Shown: one piece after another, positions 32,023 to 35,677 of the stretch
Layout of the letters: each line of letters starts with the position of its first letter
How positions within the stretch are numbered: position 1 is the first letter of the stretch
From: Hyphomicrobiales bacterium
GTDB lineage: Bacteria > Pseudomonadota > Alphaproteobacteria > Rhizobiales > Rhizobiaceae
Direction of reading: 5' to 3'
NCBI GenBank assembly: GCA_900465665.1
Contig: UBJO01000054.1
Coordinates: 1-35,677 of the forward strand
DNA: 35,677 nucleotides
Program-made: the position numbers and the translations under genes
Notes under the pieces: model-generated
Databases searched by the model: none
What the model was told of the DNA's origin: nothing
What the model saw: only the letters and a program-made list of their open reading frames with translations

Positions 32023-32976
32023 ATGAACACGACCGAAAAAGTCATCCGCGAGCAGTTTCCGTTCTGGGAGAAGGCGCTGGGCTCAAACACCGCGGTGACG
32101 CGCGGCGAAGTCCTCGTCTATGTCGGCTGCGGGACATCTTACTACCTCGCCATGTCGCTGGCGGCCTACGCAAACAATGCAGGTCGTCGTGCAATTGCCG
32201 TCCCCGGCGCCGAATGGCTCAATCGCCCCTCATTCTTCTGGCCGGACTGGAAGAACACCCATGTCGTCGCGATCTCGCGCAGCGGCGAAACGACAGAGAC
32301 GGTCGCTGCCGCCAAAATGAGCCGCGAGAACGGCGCCTTCGTCACCGCGCTGACTGTCGAGGCCGAGAGCACGCTTGCAAAATGCAGCGACGACGTCGTT
32401 GCCTCGCCGACCCACAGCGAGGAAGGCATCGTCATGTCGGTCTCCGCCAGCCTCATGCTGCTGCTTGGCCTGCAGATGATAGGCCACAAGGTCCCTGCAT
32501 CGACCGTGTCTTCCGCAAAAAAGCTCGCGGATGCGCTAGACGCTTGCCTCAGCAAACAGGTTCTCGATCGCAGCCATTTCGTCTTTCTCGGCGGCGGCCC
32601 GCTTTTCGGCATGGCTGCGGAAGGCGCACTGAAGCTTATGGAGATGAGCCAGGTCCTGACCCAGCCCTTCCATCCGCTTGAATACCGCCATGGGCCAATC
32701 AGCCTTGTGGACGAGAAGACTGCGGCCGTCCTGCTTTACAGCAGCGATCAGAAGGATGCCGAGGCCAAACTCGTGGCAGAGCTTCAGGAAAAGGGCGCTA
32801 TCGTCATTGGCCTTGGCGGACCTGGCGATATCGAACTCGATGTCGACGTCGATCTTTCGCTCGCCGCACTCGTGGTTCTCCCTGCCCTGCAGATGCTCGG
32901 CGAGCGTGTCGCGCAATCGAGAGGCATAGACACGGTATCGCCGAGGCACCTGACCAAGGTCGTAACGCTGGCATGA
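32023..32976 (+). CDS. SIS-domain sugar-phosphate isomerase/deaminase (AgaS-like)
   Basis: A 317-residue cytosolic protein with two SIS (sugar isomerase) domains, about 28-155 and 178-300, without the glutaminase half of GlmS. Sugar-phosphate binding motifs are GCGTSYYLA (35-43) and SRSGET (85-90); the second domain has Glu220-Tyr-Arg-His223-Gly-Pro, the catalytic segment shared with GlmS and AgaS. AgaS acts as a galactosamine-6-phosphate deaminase/isomerase producing tagatose-6-phosphate, and the KbaZ-like gene directly after (four-base overlap) supports that reading. Fructosamine-type deglycases such as FrlB also have this architecture and cannot be excluded. Confidence 0.88.
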   Translation: MNTTEKVIREQFPFWEKALGSNTAVTRGEVLVYVGCGTSYYLAMSLAAYANNAGRRAIAVPGAEWLNRPSFFWPDWKNTHVVAISRSGETTETVAAAKMSRENGAFVTALTVEAESTLAKCSDDVVASPTHSEEGIVMSVSASLMLLLGLQMIGHKVPASTVSSAKKLADALDACLSKQVLDRSHFVFLGGGPLFGMAAEGALKLMEMSQVLTQPFHPLEYRHGPISLVDEKTAAVLLYSSDQKDAEAKLVAELQEKGAIVIGLGGPGDIELDVDVDLSLAALVVLPALQMLGERVAQSRGIDTVSPRHLTKVVTLA

Positions 32977-34268
32977 GCGACGCTCTCGATCAAAATCGTG
33001 AGAGCGCGCTCTCGAAGCTATTTGGCGCGCGCCAACAAGCGTTGCCGCGCGGCATAACGTCGATCTGCTCGGCTCATCCATTGGTGATCGAGGCCGCTTT
33101 GCGGCGGGCGGCACGCGAAGGCACCGTGGCCCTCATCGAGGCAACCTGCAATCAGGTCAACCAGGAAGGCGGCTATACGGGCATGACACCGGCAGCTTTC
33201 CGGCAGTTCATCGAGCGCATCGCCACAAAGGTCGGTTTCCCGTTGGAGAAGATCATCCTCGGCGGCGATCATCTTGGTCCCAATCCATGGAAGACGCTGG
33301 GTGTCGACGAAGCCATGGCTCGAGCCGAGGCAATGGTTGCGGCTTATGTCGAAGCAGGCTTTGAGAAGCTTCATCTCGACACGTCGATGGGATGCGCCGG
33401 AGAAGGAGCGGCGCTCGACGACGAAGTGACCGCCGAAAGGGCGGCACGTCTGGCAAGGGTCGCCGAGGATACGGCACGCCGCATCGGGAAGAGCCTTCCG
33501 GTCTATATCATCGGAACGGAGGTTCCACCTCCAGGCGGCGCCACGCATGCGATCGAGGAGCTTGAGGTTACCTCTCCCGACGCCGCCCTGAAGACGCTCG
33601 CCATCCACACATCGGCTTTCGAGAAGGCTGGCGCCGGAGCTGCCATGGACCGCGTGATCGGCATTGTCGTCCAGCCTGGCGTCGAGTTTGGGAATGCGAA
33701 TGTCGTCCTATATAAGCCGGACCGCGCCCGGGGATTGGCATCGTCGCTTCGCCGAATGCCGGGACTTCTCTTCGAGGCCCACTCAACGGATTATCAGACG
33801 ATTGCCGAGCTTTCGGCCCTCGTCAATGACGGGTTTGCCATCCTGAAAGTTGGTCCCGGCTTGACCTTTGCATTGCGCGAGGCGCTCTACGGGCTCGATG
33901 CCATCAGGAAAGTGCTCGCAGGTGGGCCGGACAGCCTCTATGCCGAGATGGAAACGATCATGTTGAGCCAACCGCAGCATTGGGCGGGTCACTATGACGG
34001 GTCGGCCGAGGAACGGCGGATGCAGCGCCATTTCAGCTATAGCGACCGTATCCGCTACTATTGGCCCGACAGGCGGGCCGCCGGCGCGGTGGATGCCTTG
34101 ATGGCAGCACTTCCCGATATGGTCCCGGAAACGCTGATCAGCCAGTATCTCGCTCGCGTTTATCCCGACATCGTGACAGGACAGGCGGCGCCGCGACCTC
34201 GCGATCTTTGCCTTGCTGCCATCGATGCGGCGCTCGCGCCCTATTCCGCGGCCACGGCCAGCCAGTAA
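32973..34268 (+). CDS. KbaZ/GatZ-like protein, tagatose-6-phosphate metabolism
   Basis: A 431-residue protein of the GatZ/KbaZ family, labelled tagatose-1,6-bisphosphate aldolase non-catalytic subunit in E. coli. Family motifs are EATCNQVNQEGGYTGM (56-71), GGDHLGPNPW (97-106) and HLDTSMGCAGE (134-144). No catalytic GatY/KbaY partner or tagatose-6-phosphate kinase is in the window. Related Agrobacterium proteins have, to my recollection, been reported as stand-alone D-tagatose-6-phosphate 4-epimerases feeding fructose-6-phosphate; that would fit here better than a lone aldolase chaperone. It overlaps the SIS gene by four bases, so the two enzymes are coupled. 67 bases separate it from the ATPase gene. 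Confidence 0.9.
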   Translation: MSDALDQNRESALSKLFGARQQALPRGITSICSAHPLVIEAALRRAAREGTVALIEATCNQVNQEGGYTGMTPAAFRQFIERIATKVGFPLEKIILGGDHLGPNPWKTLGVDEAMARAEAMVAAYVEAGFEKLHLDTSMGCAGEGAALDDEVTAERAARLARVAEDTARRIGKSLPVYIIGTEVPPPGGATHAIEELEVTSPDAALKTLAIHTSAFEKAGAGAAMDRVIGIVVQPGVEFGNANVVLYKPDRARGLASSLRRMPGLLFEAHSTDYQTIAELSALVNDGFAILKVGPGLTFALREALYGLDAIRKVLAGGPDSLYAEMETIMLSQPQHWAGHYDGSAEERRMQRHFSYSDRIRYYWPDRRAAGAVDALMAALPDMVPETLISQYLARVYPDIVTGQAAPRPRDLCLAAIDAALAPYSAATASQ

Positions 34269-34335
34269 ATTTCAAGTGGTGCCTCAGGCTGCCGGCGGGC
34301 GGCCGCACGTCACACAGTTTTAGTCGGAGAGAATT

Positions 34336-35403
34336 ATGGCATCAGTCAGCGTCGCGAATGCCCGAAAGAACTACGGTCACCTGGAAATCCTTCATGGGGT
34401 CGATATCGATATTCAGGATGGCGAGTTCGTTATTCTCGTCGGCCCCTCCGGCTGCGGCAAATCCACACTGCTGCGGATGATTGCAGGGTTGGAAGAGATC
34501 TCCGGCGGGCGTATCTCGATCGGTGGGCGTGTGGTCAACGATGTCGCGCCTAAGGAGCGCGACATCGCCATGGTGTTCCAGTCTTACGCACTTTATCCAC
34601 ATATGACGGTGGAGGCCAACATGGGCTTTTCCCTGAGACTAGCAAAGGCGCCGAAGGATGAAATCAAGGCGCGCGTACGCGAGGCAGCGGAGATCCTTGG
34701 ACTGGAAAAATTGCTCGACCGCCACCCGAGAAACCTTTCGGGGGGACAGCGCCAGCGCGTGGCCATGGGACGCGCGATCGTTCGCCAACCACAAGTATTC
34801 CTGTTTGACGAACCGCTTTCCAATCTCGATGCGAAGCTGCGCGTCCAAATGCGATCAGAAATCAAACAGCTGCACCAGCGCTTGAAGACCACGACAATTT
34901 ATGTGACCCACGACCAGATCGAAGCCATGACGATGGCCGACAAGATCGTCGTCATGCGCGATGGTAATGTCGAGCAGATCGGATCACCGCTGGACCTCTA
35001 CGATCGTCCAGCGAACCGTTTTGTCGCGGGGTTCATCGGCTCTCCTGGGATGAATTTCGTTGAGGGAAAAATCAGCGCAGATGGGCCGCTCGATTTCATC
35101 GCACACGGAGGCGCTAGGTTGCCGATACCAGCCGATGTCGCCGCGGCACGAGGTCAGGACGTTGTATACGGCATTCGGCCCGAACATCTGACGATTGGTC
35201 CAACGGGGACGCATGCCGACGTCATACTGATTGAACCCACGGGCGCCGAAACGCAAATATCATTGGTGATGGGAGGTGCGACTATCGTTGCAACGGTTCG
35301 CGATCGCCTCTCTTTGCGCGCGGGTGACACATTATCTATCTCAGGCGATCCGGCGAAGGCGCATCTGTTTGATGCGGTGAGCGGAAAGACGTTGAGGCTG
35401 TGA
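34336..35403 (+). CDS. Sugar ABC transporter ATPase (UgpC/MalK type)
   Basis: A 355-residue ATPase that energises the permeases at 30237 and 31154. Walker A GPSGCGKS (36-43), Q-loop VFQSYALYP (80-88), signature LSGGQRQR (134-141), Walker B VFLFDEP (154-160) and THD switch are all intact, with a C-terminal TOBE/OB region. GGAGAG a few bases before the ATG supports the start. It is the last gene of the operon and is placed after the catabolic genes rather than next to the permeases. Its ATPase half is close to that of the copy at 12863, but the C-terminal thirds differ. Confidence 0.95.
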   Translation: MASVSVANARKNYGHLEILHGVDIDIQDGEFVILVGPSGCGKSTLLRMIAGLEEISGGRISIGGRVVNDVAPKERDIAMVFQSYALYPHMTVEANMGFSLRLAKAPKDEIKARVREAAEILGLEKLLDRHPRNLSGGQRQRVAMGRAIVRQPQVFLFDEPLSNLDAKLRVQMRSEIKQLHQRLKTTTIYVTHDQIEAMTMADKIVVMRDGNVEQIGSPLDLYDRPANRFVAGFIGSPGMNFVEGKISADGPLDFIAHGGARLPIPADVAAARGQDVVYGIRPEHLTIGPTGTHADVILIEPTGAETQISLVMGGATIVATVRDRLSLRAGDTLSISGDPAKAHLFDAVSGKTLRL

Positions 35404-35612
35404 CCATGGCGTTCCGGCAGATCGTCTGGTCGCGGGAACGGAGAACATTTGAAGCAACGTGCATCTAAGCCCATTTTCACCTTGGGCGAGGCGTGCCTTG
35501 CCTTATGACGCACTCGGGTCCTACTTCCGCTAGCCCCGAGACACCGGGTATCGTCGCGACCGTTGAGGAATTGGGAACCGATTAAGAAAGTGGTATGTTA
35601 GGGGAAAGCGGC

Positions 35613-35677
35613 TCACGCCGCCTCCTCTTCGTCTTCTTCGCCTTCGCCAGTGATGACGCGGGGCTGCAGATAGTGCA
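35613..35677 (-). CDS. C-terminal end of an acidic protein, cut by the window edge
   Basis: The minus strand reads HYLQPRVITGEGEEDEEEAA then a stop (codon at 35613-35615), running in from beyond the right edge. The acidic, Glu-rich ending is typical of the tail of a larger cytoplasmic protein. About 20 residues are too few to name a family. It converges on the ATPase gene, with roughly 210 bases between them that contain no other gene I can support. Confidence 0.35.
   Translation of the reverse strand, partial: HYLQPRVITGEGEEDEEEAA

Noticed and set aside
12863..35403. The two MalK-type ATPases as a repeat or recent duplication
   Set aside because: Shared stretches are the standard ATPase motifs of the family; the C-terminal regions and flanking genes differ.

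Overview
The window looks like accessory DNA from an alphaproteobacterium of the Rhizobiaceae (Rhizobium/Agrobacterium/Sinorhizobium group). This rests on a SyrB-like protein, two rhizobial-style cold-shock proteins, small coiled-coil and secreted proteins of rhizobial type, and two periplasmic-binding-protein sugar ABC systems of the CUT1 (MalFGK/UgpABC) class. I see no tRNA, rRNA, CRISPR array or insertion sequence. Family names come from sequence motifs and recall, not from database searches.

Layout. (1) 1-3.6 kb: cold-shock gene, several small genes, a secreted Gly/Ser/Asn-rich protein and a wrecked receiver-domain gene in otherwise gene-poor DNA. (2) 3.6-15.9 kb: a sugar-acid catabolic locus. 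An aldo/keto reductase (+) converges on three enolase-superfamily dehydratases and a GntR/FCD regulator (all -). Diverging from these are a binding protein, two permeases, an ATPase, a fourth enolase-superfamily protein with galactonate-dehydratase active-site spacing, and an RraA/HMG-aldolase-type protein (all +). (3) 15.9-24.7 kb: gene-poor DNA with small membrane and secreted proteins, an NmrA-like/LysR divergent pair, two adjacent proteins with the same SyrB-type C-terminal motif, a second cold-shock gene, a BON-domain protein and an SRPBCC protein. It also holds several strong hairpins that may mark small RNAs. (4) 24.8-35.4 kb: a galactoside locus. A MelR-like AraC regulator diverges from a GH4 alpha-galactosidase (melA-like). 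Then come a DeoR regulator, a BadF/GlcNAc-kinase-type kinase, a binding protein, two permeases, an AgaS-like SIS protein, a KbaZ/GatZ-like protein and an ATPase, many with overlapping or nearly overlapping stop and start codons. (5) The right edge holds the end of an acidic protein on the minus strand.

How the genes may work together. In the first locus, imported sugar acids would be dehydrated by four different dehydratases to 2-keto-3-deoxy acids and cleaved by the RraA-type aldolase, with the reductase handling an aldehyde or keto product. In the second locus, an imported alpha-galactoside would be hydrolysed inside the cell by GH4. The sugar would then be phosphorylated, isomerised or deaminated by the AgaS-like protein, and passed to KbaZ acting at the tagatose-6-phosphate level. 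AgaS and KbaZ next to a GH4 gene, with no deacetylase and no catalytic KbaY/GatY subunit, suggest a little-described alpha-galactosaminide route. That is inference and is the best candidate here for a new system.
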